DNA of 37,175 bases. It comes from Syntrophomonadaceae bacterium. Lineage in GTDB: Bacteria; Bacillota; Dethiobacteria; DTU022. Both the position numbers and the translations under genes were made by a program. Shown here piece by piece: positions 1 through 10,517 of the stretch. The stretch spans positions 1 through 37,175 of the forward strand of contig SKPH01000044.1 of assembly GCA_007119615.1 (NCBI GenBank), written 5' to 3'. Under the pieces are notes generated by a model. The model did no database searches, was not told the DNA's origin, and was given only the letters and a program-made list of their open reading frames with translations. How positions within the stretch are numbered: the stretch's first letter is position 1; each line of letters begins with the position of its first letter.

Positions 1-2
1 AC

Positions 3-773
3 CGGGTTGCCCTTCTGTCCGCCGGTGGTGTCCTGACCGGCCTGGAAAAAGTTATGGCTGGATCTCCACGAAAAGTATTTTCCCTTAACCGCCCTCCCGG
101 TCATCATGCCGAACGCAGCAGAGCAATGGGGTTTTGTCTTTTTAACAATGTTGCGATTGCTGCTGCAGCAGCTGGGCGTGATTTCGGCTTGCAGAGGATC
201 GCTATCATGGACTGGGATGTTCATCACGGCAACGGAACCCAGCATGCGTTTGAAGATAAAAGTGAAGTTTTATTTATTTCAACCCACCAGAGTCCCGCTT
301 ACCCCGGTACAGGTGGTATGAAGGAGACCGGCCGGGGTAATGGAGAGGGCTTTACTGTTAATATTCCCCTGCCTGCAGGCTGCGGTGATGCAGAATATGC
401 CCTCTTTTTTGACCAGGTGATTATTCCGGTTCTCGATCAGTATAAGCCTGAGCTGATAATAATCTCTTCGGGTCACGATGCTTACCGTCAGGATCCGCTG
501 GCCGGTATGTCGCTCACGCACGGTGGCTTCTACTATATGGCAGGTGTGATGGCTGCTGCCGCCGATCGCTGGTCCGGTGGAAAGGTCCTGCTGGGTCTCG
601 AGGGCGGCTATCACCTGGAGGGCCAATCCGGTGCCGTAATCCAGATTTTGAATGCCATGGGCCGATGGGGTCTGCCGGTTACCGAGCACGCTCCCGACCT
701 GAAACCTTTAAAACACGCTCAACAGCGCCTGGAGGAAGTAATCGAAGTGCAGCGCGCATACTGGGATCTTTAA
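3..773 (+). CDS. Histone deacetylase / acetoin utilization (AcuC-like) family deacetylase, 5' truncated by window edge
   Basis: Frame is open upstream of the ORF-track ATG at 54 (RVALLSAGGVLTGLEKVMAGS...). Motifs RPPGHHAE, GFCLFNNVAIAA, DWDVHHGNGTQ, SSGHDAYRQDPLAGM, LEGGY are typical of the HDAC superfamily. Confidence 0.93.
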   Translation, partial: RVALLSAGGVLTGLEKVMAGSPRKVFSLNRPPGHHAERSRAMGFCLFNNVAIAAAAAGRDFGLQRIAIMDWDVHHGNGTQHAFEDKSEVLFISTHQSPAYPGTGGMKETGRGNGEGFTVNIPLPAGCGDAEYALFFDQVIIPVLDQYKPELIIISSGHDAYRQDPLAGMSLTHGGFYYMAGVMAAAADRWSGGKVLLGLEGGYHLEGQSGAVIQILNAMGRWGLPVTEHAPDLKPLKHAQQRLEEVIEVQRAYWDL

Positions 774-849
774 TTTCCGGTCCCGGTCATTTTTGGATCC
801 GTATTCAGAAGCCTCCACTTCCAGGCACTCTGCCAGATCAGAGATCGGA

Positions 850-867
850 GCCGGGGATATCCCCGGC
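850..867. repeat. Perfect 18-bp palindrome GCCGGGGATATCCCCGGC in the intergenic region
   Basis: Read directly; sits between the HDAC-like gene and the DUF1015 gene; no U-tract follows. Confidence 0.75.
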
Positions 868-1025
868 ATTAATTGATATCCCCGATACCGTTTTCCTTCC
901 GATCAACTTAATTGAAGGTTAAGAGCCACTGATTATCAACCCCAATTAAGGGCCTTGATCCAAAGTAGCTCGGGCAGTGTTAAACTTAAAAACAATATGA
1001 TCCGTTCAATACCAGGAGGGAATTA

Positions 1026-2300
1026 ATGGCTGTTATCAGACCGTTTAAAGGAATCAGGTTTAACCGGGAAAAGGTAAACGATCCGGGCCGGGTAATCACC
1101 CCACCATATGACGTGATCGACAGACCGGAGCAGGAAAGGCTGCATCAGCTCAGTCCTTACAATATAATCCGCCTTGAATATGGGAAAATCTATCCTGATG
1201 ACAATGAAATCGAAAACCGCTACAGCAGGGCCGCCGAAACTCTTAACCTGTGGCTTAAAAATGAAATTCTTAAACCCGACAGCAGGAAAAGTTACTATTT
1301 ATATGAACAGCGGTATACTTATAACCGGCAGGAATTTAAGCGCCGCGGTGTAGTTGCCGCTCTCAAACTTCAACCTTATTCAGATCATGTGATCCTGAGA
1401 CATGAACGGACTATGGCCGCCCCAAAAGCCGACCGTCTGGAACTCTTAACCCGCACCCGAACTAATATCAGTCCGATTTTTACCCTGATGCCGGATCCGG
1501 AAAACAGGATTAAAGATTATTTTGCTATAATAGAGGAGTACAAACCGCTAGTAGATCTGGGTGCGGACTCCGGCATGGGTCACCGCCTCTGGAACATAAC
1601 GGATCAAGCTATTCAGGAAGAGTTGACCGCATACCTTTCTCCGCAACCCCTGCTTATAGCGGACGGCCATCACCGTTACGAAACGGCCCTGAATTTTTAT
1701 CAGAATTCTGATCATGGTAAGACCCCGGGGGCGGGATATATTCTGTCGATCATGGTCTGTATGAATGATCCGGGCCTGCTGGTTCTGCCTACCCACCGCC
1801 TGGTTAGCGGTCTTGACAGGGAGCAAAAAGAGAACCTGTTCAATGCAGTGAAAAATAACTTCAAAATGGTGGAACGGGGGAGTCCCGGTGAGTTGAACAG
1901 GGGAAAATATCTGGGTGAGCTGGCTTCGCTGAGCCGCGAAAAATGCGGATTAGGTTTTATTACCGGTGAGCAGTCGTACCTTCTGATTCCTGAAGGTGAA
2001 AGCTGCGGTGAAACTCTTCCGGTGTCTCTGCTGCATGAGAGGTTGCTGAAACCGGTACTCTCACCCGGTGCAGGCGGCGAGGCTGATAAAGATTTAATCA
2101 GCTTCCCTCACGACATCGAAACTGTGCTGAAAGCAGTTGTTTCCGGATCGGCGGATGCTGCGTTTATTCTTGAAACAATCCGGGCGCCGGAAGTCCTGGA
2201 CCGCGCCGGAAAAGGCCTGGTTATGCCTCAAAAATCAACCTTTTTCTATCCAAAACTGCCCGGCGGCCTGGTCCTCTACAACATGGATCTCAGCTGGTAA
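1026..2300 (+). CDS. DUF1015 family protein
   Basis: 424 aa; MAVIRPFKGIRFN, VITPPYDVI, LIADGHHRYETALNF motifs typical of DUF1015; RBS ccaggaggg upstream. Confidence 0.92.
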   Translation: MAVIRPFKGIRFNREKVNDPGRVITPPYDVIDRPEQERLHQLSPYNIIRLEYGKIYPDDNEIENRYSRAAETLNLWLKNEILKPDSRKSYYLYEQRYTYNRQEFKRRGVVAALKLQPYSDHVILRHERTMAAPKADRLELLTRTRTNISPIFTLMPDPENRIKDYFAIIEEYKPLVDLGADSGMGHRLWNITDQAIQEELTAYLSPQPLLIADGHHRYETALNFYQNSDHGKTPGAGYILSIMVCMNDPGLLVLPTHRLVSGLDREQKENLFNAVKNNFKMVERGSPGELNRGKYLGELASLSREKCGLGFITGEQSYLLIPEGESCGETLPVSLLHERLLKPVLSPGAGGEADKDLISFPHDIETVLKAVVSGSADAAFILETIRAPEVLDRAGKGLVMPQKSTFFYPKLPGGLVLYNMDLSW

Positions 2301-2351
2301 TGAATATTTCCTGGTGTTGTCTCTTTCTGATCGGCAATGTCCCTTTTTCCA

Positions 2352-2380
2352 TTGCCAGGATTGGTGAACTATGCTATACT
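2352..2380 (+). promoter_or_regulatory. Putative sigma-A promoter for rpsB operon (TTGCCA-N17-TATACT, extended -10 TGc)
   Basis: TTGCCA at 2352-2357, 17-bp spacer, TGCTATACT ending 2380. Confidence 0.65.
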
Positions 2381-2488
2381 ACCTCTGGTAATTCCAATAC
2401 GCACGCCTGACGAGTCCGGAACCGGTTGGCTGAATGCTTGGCTGCGGACTATGAACCGGGCGGAGGTAAAAACAAAGGAGGAGTTAGC

Positions 2489-3391
2489 TTGGCCAGAGTA
2501 AGTATGAAGCAGTTGTTGGAAGCGGGGGTCCATTTCGGACATCAAACCCGGCGCTGGAACCCGAAAATGAAAAACTTTATCTTCACCGAAAGAAACGGGA
2601 TTTATATTATTGACCTGCAAAAAACGGTAAAACTGATGGATACGGCCTATAATTTTGTGCGGGACCTGGTTGCCGATGGAGGCAACATTATTTTTGTGGG
2701 AACCAAAAAGCAGGCTCAGGAATCGATCCGCCTCGAAGCGGAAAGAAGCGGGGCCCATTATGTTAATCACCGCTGGCTCGGTGGGATGTTAACTAATTTT
2801 AACACCATCCGCAAACGTATCGACCGGATGATTAAACTGGAGCAGATGGAAGTTGACGGTACTTTTGAACGTTTAACAAAAAAAGAAGTGCTCACCCTTT
2901 TAAACGAAAAAGAACGCCTGATGAAGTTTCTTAGCGGTATCCGCAGTATGAAAAAACTGCCTGATGCGATATATGTGGTCGATCCGCGGAAAGAAAAAAT
3001 TGCAGTGGCTGAAGCTAGAAAGCTCGATATACCGGTAATTGCGATTGTCGATACAAACTGCGATCCTGATGAGATAGATTACTTGATTCCGGGCAATGAT
3101 GACGCGATCAGGGCTGTAAAATTAATCACTTCGGTTATGGCCGATGCCGTGCTGGAAGGAAAACAGATAATCGAATCGGCGAAAGAAACTGAAGCAGCTG
3201 AAGCGGAAGCCGAAAAAGAAGTTATGAAGATTGAGACTGAAACTCCGGCACCTGAAATGGCGACCCCGCCTGTCGCTCCCGACAGTATTGAAGAAATAGC
3301 TGAAGAAGCTGAAGCATCCGGGGCGCCTGAAGACGTTGAAGTGGAAATTAAAGAAGAAGTCAATACCGAGACAGGCAGCGAAGAAAAATAA
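2489..3391 (+). CDS. rpsB: 30S ribosomal protein S2 with acidic C-terminal extension
   Basis: [27 protein letters not shown]...; TTG start at 2489 preceded by aaaggagg; the ORF-track start at 2426 lies in the leader. Confidence 0.97.
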   Translation: MARVSMKQLLEAGVHFGHQTRRWNPKMKNFIFTERNGIYIIDLQKTVKLMDTAYNFVRDLVADGGNIIFVGTKKQAQESIRLEAERSGAHYVNHRWLGGMLTNFNTIRKRIDRMIKLEQMEVDGTFERLTKKEVLTLLNEKERLMKFLSGIRSMKKLPDAIYVVDPRKEKIAVAEARKLDIPVIAIVDTNCDPDEIDYLIPGNDDAIRAVKLITSVMADAVLEGKQIIESAKETEAAEAEAEKEVMKIETETPAPEMATPPVAPDSIEEIAEEAEASGAPEDVEVEIKEEVNTETGSEEK

Positions 3392-3503
3392 GCAGATCAG
3401 TAACCGGCAGCTATTTCGCTGGAGGCTGCCAATTCGCGGACCCGGCGGGCTGCCGTCAGTGGATGCTGTAAGGGATGAAGTAATTGTAGAGGAGTGGACA
3501 TAG

Positions 3504-4136
3504 ATGCACATTGATGCGAAGACAGTTAAAGCTCTGCGCGAAAAAACAGGCGCAGGGATGATGGATTGCAAAAAGGCTCTACAGGAAGCAGGCGGAGACG
3601 AGGAGAAGGCAGTTGATATTCTCAGGGAAAAAGGATTGTCAGCGGCCGCACGCAGATCCGGGCGGGCTGCAAACCAGGGTATTGTCGATTCATATATTCA
3701 CCTCGGCGGTAAAATAGGTGTCCTGGTTGAAGTGAACTGTGAGACCGACTTTGTTGCCCGCAATGATGAGTTTAAGGAATTTGTCCGCAATATCTGTTTG
3801 CAGGTAGCTGCGACAAACCCCGCTTATCTGAAGAAAGAAGATGTTCCGGAAAATATTCTTGAGAAGGAACGCCAGATTATTAAAACCCAGGCTTTAAATG
3901 AGGGCAAGCCGGAAAAAGTAATTGAAAAAATTATCGAAGGCCGTCTTGATAAGTTTTATCGTGAAAACTGTCTGATGGAACAGGCTTTTGTTAAAGATGA
4001 AGATATAACCATTACGGAGTTGTTGACCGGCCTGATTGCCAGGATTGGCGAGAACATTGTAGTCAGGCGTTTCAGCCGTTTCGAGGTCGGCGAAGGTCTC
4101 GATTCTGACACCGGCAGTTCATGCTGCTGCGGCTAA
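3504..4136 (+). CDS. tsf: Elongation factor Ts (short form) with Cys-rich C-terminus
   Basis: [36 protein letters not shown]...[16 protein letters not shown]; ends [22 protein letters not shown]. Confidence 0.97.
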   Translation: MHIDAKTVKALREKTGAGMMDCKKALQEAGGDEEKAVDILREKGLSAAARRSGRAANQGIVDSYIHLGGKIGVLVEVNCETDFVARNDEFKEFVRNICLQVAATNPAYLKKEDVPENILEKERQIIKTQALNEGKPEKVIEKIIEGRLDKFYRENCLMEQAFVKDEDITITELLTGLIARIGENIVVRRFSRFEVGEGLDSDTGSSCCCG

Positions 4137-4146
4137 GCGGACTTAA

Positions 4147-4174
4147 AAAGAACACTGAAAAGTGTTCTTTTTTT
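4147..4174 (+). terminator. Intrinsic terminator after tsf
   Basis: AAAGAACACT-GAAA-AGTGTTCTTT followed by T-run: 10-bp stem, GAAA loop. Confidence 0.9.
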
Positions 4175-4224
4175 AAACAAAGTTATTACGTTTGAAGGTT
4201 GTTTATGAATATTTGTCGAATTAA

Positions 4225-4965
<741 letters not shown>

Positions 4966-4968
4966 TTT

Positions 4969-5526
4969 ATGTTAGACGAAATTTATGCTGAAACTGAAGA
5001 GCGAATGGAAAAGGTTATAGCAGCTTTTCAGCGTGAACTTGCTACCCTGCGTGCAGGAAGGGCAACACCAACTCTACTTGATCGAATTGAAGTTGATTAT
5101 TACGGTACACCGACACCTTTAAACCAGCTGGCCGGAGTATCGGCGCCGGAATCTCGCCTGCTGGTTATTCAGCCATGGGATAAACAGGCTATGGGCGATA
5201 TTGAAAAAGCGATCCTGAAATCCGACCTGGGATTAACGCCTTCTAACGATGGCAGCGTAATCAGGTTGACCATTCCCCAGTTAACGGAGGAGCGGCGTTT
5301 GGAGCTGGTTAAATTTTTACGCAAAAGAGCCGAAGAGAGCAAAGTGAGTATTCGCAATATCCGGCGGGACTCAAATGACATGGTTAAGCAGCTGGAAAAA
5401 GACAGTGAAATAACTGAAGATGAATACAGGCGGGCCCAGGATAGTATTCAGGAAACGACAAACAATAAAACCGAGAAGATCGATGAAATCCTGACAGCAA
5501 AAGAAAAAGAAATGATGGAAGTATAA
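4969..5526 (+). CDS. frr: Ribosome recycling factor
   Basis: 185 aa; LRAGRATPTLLDRIEVDYYGTPTPLNQLAGVSAPE, IRNIRRDSNDMVKQLEKD. Confidence 0.97.
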   Translation: MLDEIYAETEERMEKVIAAFQRELATLRAGRATPTLLDRIEVDYYGTPTPLNQLAGVSAPESRLLVIQPWDKQAMGDIEKAILKSDLGLTPSNDGSVIRLTIPQLTEERRLELVKFLRKRAEESKVSIRNIRRDSNDMVKQLEKDSEITEDEYRRAQDSIQETTNNKTEKIDEILTAKEKEMMEV

Positions 5527-5553
5527 AAGGATGTTTAAAGGCAACAAGAGACG

Positions 5554-5590
5554 GCTCTCTCTTGAAAAGTAAGGGAGAGCTGTTATTTTT
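5554..5590 (+). terminator. Likely intrinsic terminator after frr
   Basis: gctctctctt-gaaaagt-aagggagagc stem (one G-U) followed by tgttattttt. Confidence 0.7.
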
Positions 5591-5595
5591 AAACA

Positions 5596-6351
5596 ATGAG
5601 GTTAGCCCTGAAAATGAACGAGCGTGAACAGGAACTTAAAAATAAAATCGATCCCGAAAATATCCCACACCATGTTGCGATCATAATGGACGGAAACGGC
5701 CGCTGGGCTGCTGAAAAAGGATTGCCCCGCCATGAAGGGCACAGGCAGGGCGTGGAGACGGTTCGGTCGACAGTGAGGAACAGCAGCGACCTCGGGATTG
5801 GAATACTTACGCTTTTTGCATTTTCCACGGAGAACTGGCAACGGCCTGTCCGGGAAGTCAACTACCTGATGAGCCTCCCTGAAAAATATTTTCAGACTGA
5901 ACTGCCTGAACTAATGCGTAATAATGTCCGGGTCAGGTTGATCGGCGACAGTAAAAGACTGCCCCGTAAAGTTCAAAAAGCGGTAAATGACGGTGCTGAA
6001 AAAACAAAGAATAATACCGGTATGGTCCTTAATTTTGCTCTTAACTACGGTTCACGGGCGGAAATATTGATGGCTGTCAATAAAATGATCGAAGACGCTG
6101 CAAGTGGCCGGCTGAAGGGAAAGATCAATGAAAACATTTTTTCCAGCTACCTTTATACTGCCGGGCTTCCTGATCCGGACCTCTTGATCCGGACCAGCGG
6201 CGAACAAAGAATCAGTAATTTTTTACTCTGGCAGCTGGCTTACAGTGAACTCTGGTTTACCGATGTCTACTGGCCTGATTTTTCAATGTTCCACCTGCTG
6301 GTGGCTGTGGATGGCTATCAGCAGCGCAAACGAAGGTTCGGAAAAATCTGA
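5596..6351 (+). CDS. uppS: Isoprenyl transferase / undecaprenyl diphosphate synthase
   Basis: HVAIIMDGNGRWAAEKGLPRHEGHRQG, TLFAFSTENWQRP, LLIRTSGEQRISNFLLWQLAYSELWF. Confidence 0.96.
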   Translation: MRLALKMNEREQELKNKIDPENIPHHVAIIMDGNGRWAAEKGLPRHEGHRQGVETVRSTVRNSSDLGIGILTLFAFSTENWQRPVREVNYLMSLPEKYFQTELPELMRNNVRVRLIGDSKRLPRKVQKAVNDGAEKTKNNTGMVLNFALNYGSRAEILMAVNKMIEDAASGRLKGKINENIFSSYLYTAGLPDPDLLIRTSGEQRISNFLLWQLAYSELWFTDVYWPDFSMFHLLVAVDGYQQRKRRFGKI

Positions 6352-6406
6352 ACGGTATAAATTTGGTCTGCTTTGCACAAAATCTAAACTAATCCGGTGA
6401 TAATTA

Positions 6407-7207
6407 ATGTTGTATCAAAGGGTAATATCAGCTTTAGTCGCGATCCCGATTGTAATTGGTGCTGTATATTCAGGTGGTTTCTGGTATGCTCTATTGCTTT
6501 TACTGGTTACGAACCTGGGAGTATATGAGTACAATGATATTTTGAAGGGCCGTAATTACAAAGCTCCTCCTGTTCTAAGTTTCATTAGTGTGAGCTTGTT
6601 TTTAATAATAATCTTTTTTGAACAGCTTGAGCTGATCTACCCCCTGGTTGTTTTGACATTTTTAATCCTTTTTGTTTCCGCCCTGTTTAAGATGAAGCAG
6701 GAGAGCATCTCTGATTCTGCGCTTTCCCTATGGGGTGTTATTTACCTGGGCGGTTTGTGTGGATACTTACTGCTCTTAAGAATGATGCCGGAGGGAGCCA
6801 CTTACACTTACCTGCTCCTGGCCGGGGTTTGGATCCATGATGCATCGGCCTATTTTATCGGAATAAAATGGGGGTTTCGCAAGTTTGCGCCCCAGATTAG
6901 TCCGAAAAAATCAGTAGAGGGTTCTCTGGCCGGTATTGGCGGTACAGTGGTGATATTTTTTTCCGTTTCGATCTTATTTCCCGGGCTGATACCTTTAAAC
7001 CCGGCCCAGGTTGTCATCCTGGCCCTGGGCCTGGCGGTATTCGCCCAGCTGGGCGATCTGTTGGAATCGGCCTTGAAACGGCAGATGAACGTAAAGGATT
7101 CGAGCGGGATTATTCCCGGCCATGGGGGAGTTCTGGATCGCCTTGACAGCTTAATGCTGACAGCGCCGTTTGTATATTACTTTTTCCAATTTATGAATTA
7201 TATTTAA
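6407..7207 (+). CDS. cdsA: Phosphatidate cytidylyltransferase
   Basis: Multi-TM protein with SPKKSVEGSLAGIGG and QLGDLLESALKRQMNVKDSSGIIPGHGGVLDRLDSLM signature. Confidence 0.95.
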   Translation: MLYQRVISALVAIPIVIGAVYSGGFWYALLLLLVTNLGVYEYNDILKGRNYKAPPVLSFISVSLFLIIIFFEQLELIYPLVVLTFLILFVSALFKMKQESISDSALSLWGVIYLGGLCGYLLLLRMMPEGATYTYLLLAGVWIHDASAYFIGIKWGFRKFAPQISPKKSVEGSLAGIGGTVVIFFSVSILFPGLIPLNPAQVVILALGLAVFAQLGDLLESALKRQMNVKDSSGIIPGHGGVLDRLDSLMLTAPFVYYFFQFMNYI

Positions 7208-7218
7208 GGAAGGTAATT

Positions 7219-8388
7219 ATGAAAAATATTGCCGTGCTTGGTTCCACCGGCTCGATTGGGCGTCAAACCCTGGAGGTTATCAGCAACCTTGGTCCGGGCT
7301 ATAGAGTAGTTGCCCTGGCCGCAGGTAGCAACGATCGCCTGCTGGCCGAACAGGTAAAGCGTTTCAGACCTGAAATGGCTGCCCTGAGTGACATGGAAGC
7401 TGCAGGCAGGTTAGCCGAAAGGGTAAGATCTGAAAACTGTCTCGTTGAAGGAGGCCCTGACGGCCAGTTGGCAGCCGCTACCTGGCCGTCTGCCGGACTA
7501 ATCGTAATGGCCCAGGTTGGTTTCAGCGGTTTTGAGCCGCTGGTTGCCGCTCTGAAAGACGGTAAAATGATTGCATTATCAAATAAAGAGTCCCTGGTGG
7601 TCGGTGGAGAAATCCTGGAGCGGCTCGGTATGCTTGACCGGAATCGGATTTTTCCTGTTGACAGTGAACACTCGGCAATCTGGCAGTGTCTCGGCTCCCC
7701 GACATCAACTGCAGAAGTTAACCGGATCTTCTTAACTGCCTCCGGAGGACCATTTTTCGGCTGGAAAATTAAAAAACTGGAACGGGTTACTGCCGAAATG
7801 GCATTGAAGCATCCGAACTGGCAAATGGGCGCCAAGATAACCATCGATTCGGCGACGATGATGAATAAGGGCCTGGAAGCGATCGAGGCAAAATGGCTTT
7901 TCGATTTAAGCCTTGAACAAATTGAAGTAGTCATCCACCGGCAGAGCATTATTCATTCTATGGTAGAATATATAGATGGATCGATAATTGCCCAGCTTGG
8001 CCGGCCGGATATGCAGCTGCCGATTCAGTATGCGCTTACTTATCCGGAGCGGAAGGCAAGCCGAACGGAAAGATACAATCCCTTTGGTCAGACCCTGAAT
8101 TTTGAACAACCGGACCGGGAAAATTTTCCCTGCCTTGAACTGGCTTTTCAAGCTGCCCGCGCCGGTGGAACCATGCCTGCTGTTCTTAATGGAGCTAACG
8201 AAATCGCAGTGGAAAAATTTCTAAGCGGCTCGATTGGATTTACACAAATACCGCAGGTCATTGAGCGGGTTATGCTGCGTCACGACATTGTGGAAAATCC
8301 CGGCTTTGAAGATGTAATCGAAGCCGACAGCTGGTCCCGCCGAAAAGCAGCAGGGATTATTGATGAATTAACAGGAAGGGTGATTTAG
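7219..8388 (+). CDS. dxr: 1-deoxy-D-xylulose-5-phosphate reductoisomerase
   Basis: IAVLGSTGSIGRQTLEVI, ALSNKESLVVGGE, PVDSEHSAIWQCL, LTASGGPF, HPNWQMGAKITIDSATMMNKGLE. Confidence 0.97.
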   Translation: MKNIAVLGSTGSIGRQTLEVISNLGPGYRVVALAAGSNDRLLAEQVKRFRPEMAALSDMEAAGRLAERVRSENCLVEGGPDGQLAAATWPSAGLIVMAQVGFSGFEPLVAALKDGKMIALSNKESLVVGGEILERLGMLDRNRIFPVDSEHSAIWQCLGSPTSTAEVNRIFLTASGGPFFGWKIKKLERVTAEMALKHPNWQMGAKITIDSATMMNKGLEAIEAKWLFDLSLEQIEVVIHRQSIIHSMVEYIDGSIIAQLGRPDMQLPIQYALTYPERKASRTERYNPFGQTLNFEQPDRENFPCLELAFQAARAGGTMPAVLNGANEIAVEKFLSGSIGFTQIPQVIERVMLRHDIVENPGFEDVIEADSWSRRKAAGIIDELTGRVI

Positions 8389-8389
8389 T

Positions 8390-9409
8390 ATGCAAACATT
8401 TATTGCATCTATTTTTGTATTTGGTCTGCTGATCCTGGTCCATGAACTGGGGCATTACTTTGTGGCTCGTTTAACCGGAATAAAGGTTATTGAACTGGCG
8501 ATAGGTTTTGGGCCAAAACTAATCGGCTGGACGAAAAATAATATTGATTATTCACTGCGGGCAATCCCCCTGGGCGGGTTTTGCCGCCTGCTCGGTGAAA
8601 CGCCAGAAGAAGCTTCCGAACCGGACAGCTTCCCGCAGCAGCCGCTTTTAAGCAGAGCCGCGGTTCTGCTTGCCGGCGCGACAATGAACCTGCTTTTAGC
8701 GATTGTCGTGTTTTTTATCATCTTCTTCTTCATTATTGGAGTACCGGGTACTGATACTGCCCGGATTGGATATATTGTAGAAGATTCTCCGGCTGAGGCG
8801 ATCGGTCTCGAGGAAGGTGACCTGATTACAGCTATCGACAGTAACCCGGTTACCGAGTGGGAAGATGTGTTAACGCTTATTTCGGCAAAGCCGAATGAAG
8901 AAATTGCACTGGTTATAGAGCGGAATGGGGTGACGAGGGAGCTGGTGGTAGTTGCGGAAGAAGCCCCGGGAGAGGATCGCGGGGTAATCGGTATCGGACC
9001 ACAGGTAGACAGGTACCGTTTTATTCCCTCCCTGATGTTTAGCCTGGAACGTTTTGGAATGGTTATCTACTCGATCTACCAGGTAGTTACCGGACAGGCT
9101 CCCCTTGATGTAGCTGGCCCGGTAGGAATTATTTTTGTTATCGGGGAAGTGGCCGGGACAGGGTTTGTTAACCTGCTCCTGTTAACTGCATTGATCAGCA
9201 TCAGCCTTGGGATTATGAATCTGCTGCCGATTCCGGCATTAGATGGCGGACGGTTATTCTTTCTACTGGTTGAAGCGGTTCGCGGTAAACGGATAGATCC
9301 GGAGAAGGAAGGTTTTATTCACTTTATTGGGTTCGCGCTCCTGATCATGCTGATACTGTTTATTACCTACCAGGATATACTACGCTGGATGGGCGGGCCG
9401 AGCAACTAG
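8390..9409 (+). CDS. rseP: RIP metalloprotease (site-2 protease), single PDZ domain
   Basis: ILVHELGHYFVARLTGIKV (HExxH), PDZ region, LGIMNLLPIPALDGGRLFFLLVEAVRGKRI. Confidence 0.95.
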   Translation: MQTFIASIFVFGLLILVHELGHYFVARLTGIKVIELAIGFGPKLIGWTKNNIDYSLRAIPLGGFCRLLGETPEEASEPDSFPQQPLLSRAAVLLAGATMNLLLAIVVFFIIFFFIIGVPGTDTARIGYIVEDSPAEAIGLEEGDLITAIDSNPVTEWEDVLTLISAKPNEEIALVIERNGVTRELVVVAEEAPGEDRGVIGIGPQVDRYRFIPSLMFSLERFGMVIYSIYQVVTGQAPLDVAGPVGIIFVIGEVAGTGFVNLLLLTALISISLGIMNLLPIPALDGGRLFFLLVEAVRGKRIDPEKEGFIHFIGFALLIMLILFITYQDILRWMGGPSN

Positions 9410-9422
9410 GGGGAACTGTTGA

Positions 9423-10517
9423 TTGGATAGAATAGAAAGAAAAAAAACAAGAGCAGTTCAGGTTGGTAATGTTACTATCGGCGGTGACGCCCCGATAGTA
9501 ATTCAATCTATGACCAACACCCGGACGGAAGATACCGGTGCAACCCTGGAGCAGATTAACTGCCTTGTTGAAGCAGGCTGCGAGCTGGTCAGGGTTGCAG
9601 TTCCGGATATGGCGGCAGCGAAGGCCCTGGGGAAGCTTGTTCGGCAAAGTCCGGTACCTTTAATAGCTGATATTCATTTTGATCCGGCCCTTGCTTACCG
9701 TTCCATGGAAAACGGAGCGTCCAAAATCAGGATTAATCCCGGCAATATTGGCGGAAGGGAAAAATTATCTGAACTTGCCAGGCAGGCTGAAAGTTTCAAG
9801 GTTCCGATCAGGATAGGGGTTAATGCCGGCTCTCTTGAAAGGCGCCTGCTGAAAAAATATGGCGAGGCAAGCGCCGCTGCCCTGGTTGAATCGGCCCTCG
9901 GTTACCTGGAGCTGCTTGAAGCAACCGGTTTTAGTGATCTGGTTGTTTCACTGAAAGCTTCAGATGTTTTTACAGCTATAAGCGCTTATCGGCTTTTTTC
10001 GGAGAAGAGTAGATACCCGCTTCATCTTGGAGTTACCGGAGCCGGCCCCCTTGAAGCAGGGACGATTAAAGGCGCTGTAGGTATCGGCACTCTCCTGGCC
10101 GAAGGAATCGGTGACACAGTGCGGGTTTCACTTACCGCATCGCCAGTGGAAGAGGTCCGGGTGGCCCGCCGGATAATTCAATCTCTCGGACTCAGGGGCT
10201 TTGAACCTGAACTGATTTCCTGTCCCACCTGTGGACGCTGTGAGGTTGACCTTGTAACGCTGGTGGCGGAGGTTGAAAATATATTAAGACTCTACAGCGC
10301 ACCCCTCAAAATCGCGGTTATGGGCTGTGTAGTCAACGGGCCAGGTGAAGCGAGGGAAGCCGATCTGGGGATTTCCGCCGGCAAAAAACAGGGAATCTTA
10401 TTCCGTCACGGCAAAGTAATTAAAACTGTTAAACTGGATAATTTACTGGATACACTAAAAGAAGAGCTGGATTCACTGCTTTCAGAACAGCAGGGAAAGC
10501 AGGAGGAGAGAGAATAA
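9423..10517 (+). CDS. ispG: 4-hydroxy-3-methylbut-2-enyl diphosphate synthase (flavodoxin)
   Basis: VQVGNVTIGGDAPIVIQSMTNTRTEDT, PLIADIHFD, SCPTCGRCEVDL, GCVVNGPGEAREADLGI; TTG start. Confidence 0.96.
   Translation: MDRIERKKTRAVQVGNVTIGGDAPIVIQSMTNTRTEDTGATLEQINCLVEAGCELVRVAVPDMAAAKALGKLVRQSPVPLIADIHFDPALAYRSMENGASKIRINPGNIGGREKLSELARQAESFKVPIRIGVNAGSLERRLLKKYGEASAAALVESALGYLELLEATGFSDLVVSLKASDVFTAISAYRLFSEKSRYPLHLGVTGAGPLEAGTIKGAVGIGTLLAEGIGDTVRVSLTASPVEEVRVARRIIQSLGLRGFEPELISCPTCGRCEVDLVTLVAEVENILRLYSAPLKIAVMGCVVNGPGEAREADLGISAGKKQGILFRHGKVIKTVKLDNLLDTLKEELDSLLSEQQGKQEERE

Noticed and set aside
3079-3571. Reverse-strand ORFs over the rpsB tail (Ser/Ala-rich and Phe/Cys-rich)
   Set aside because: Low-complexity artefacts of the complement of GAA/GCT-rich codons encoding the acidic S2 tail.
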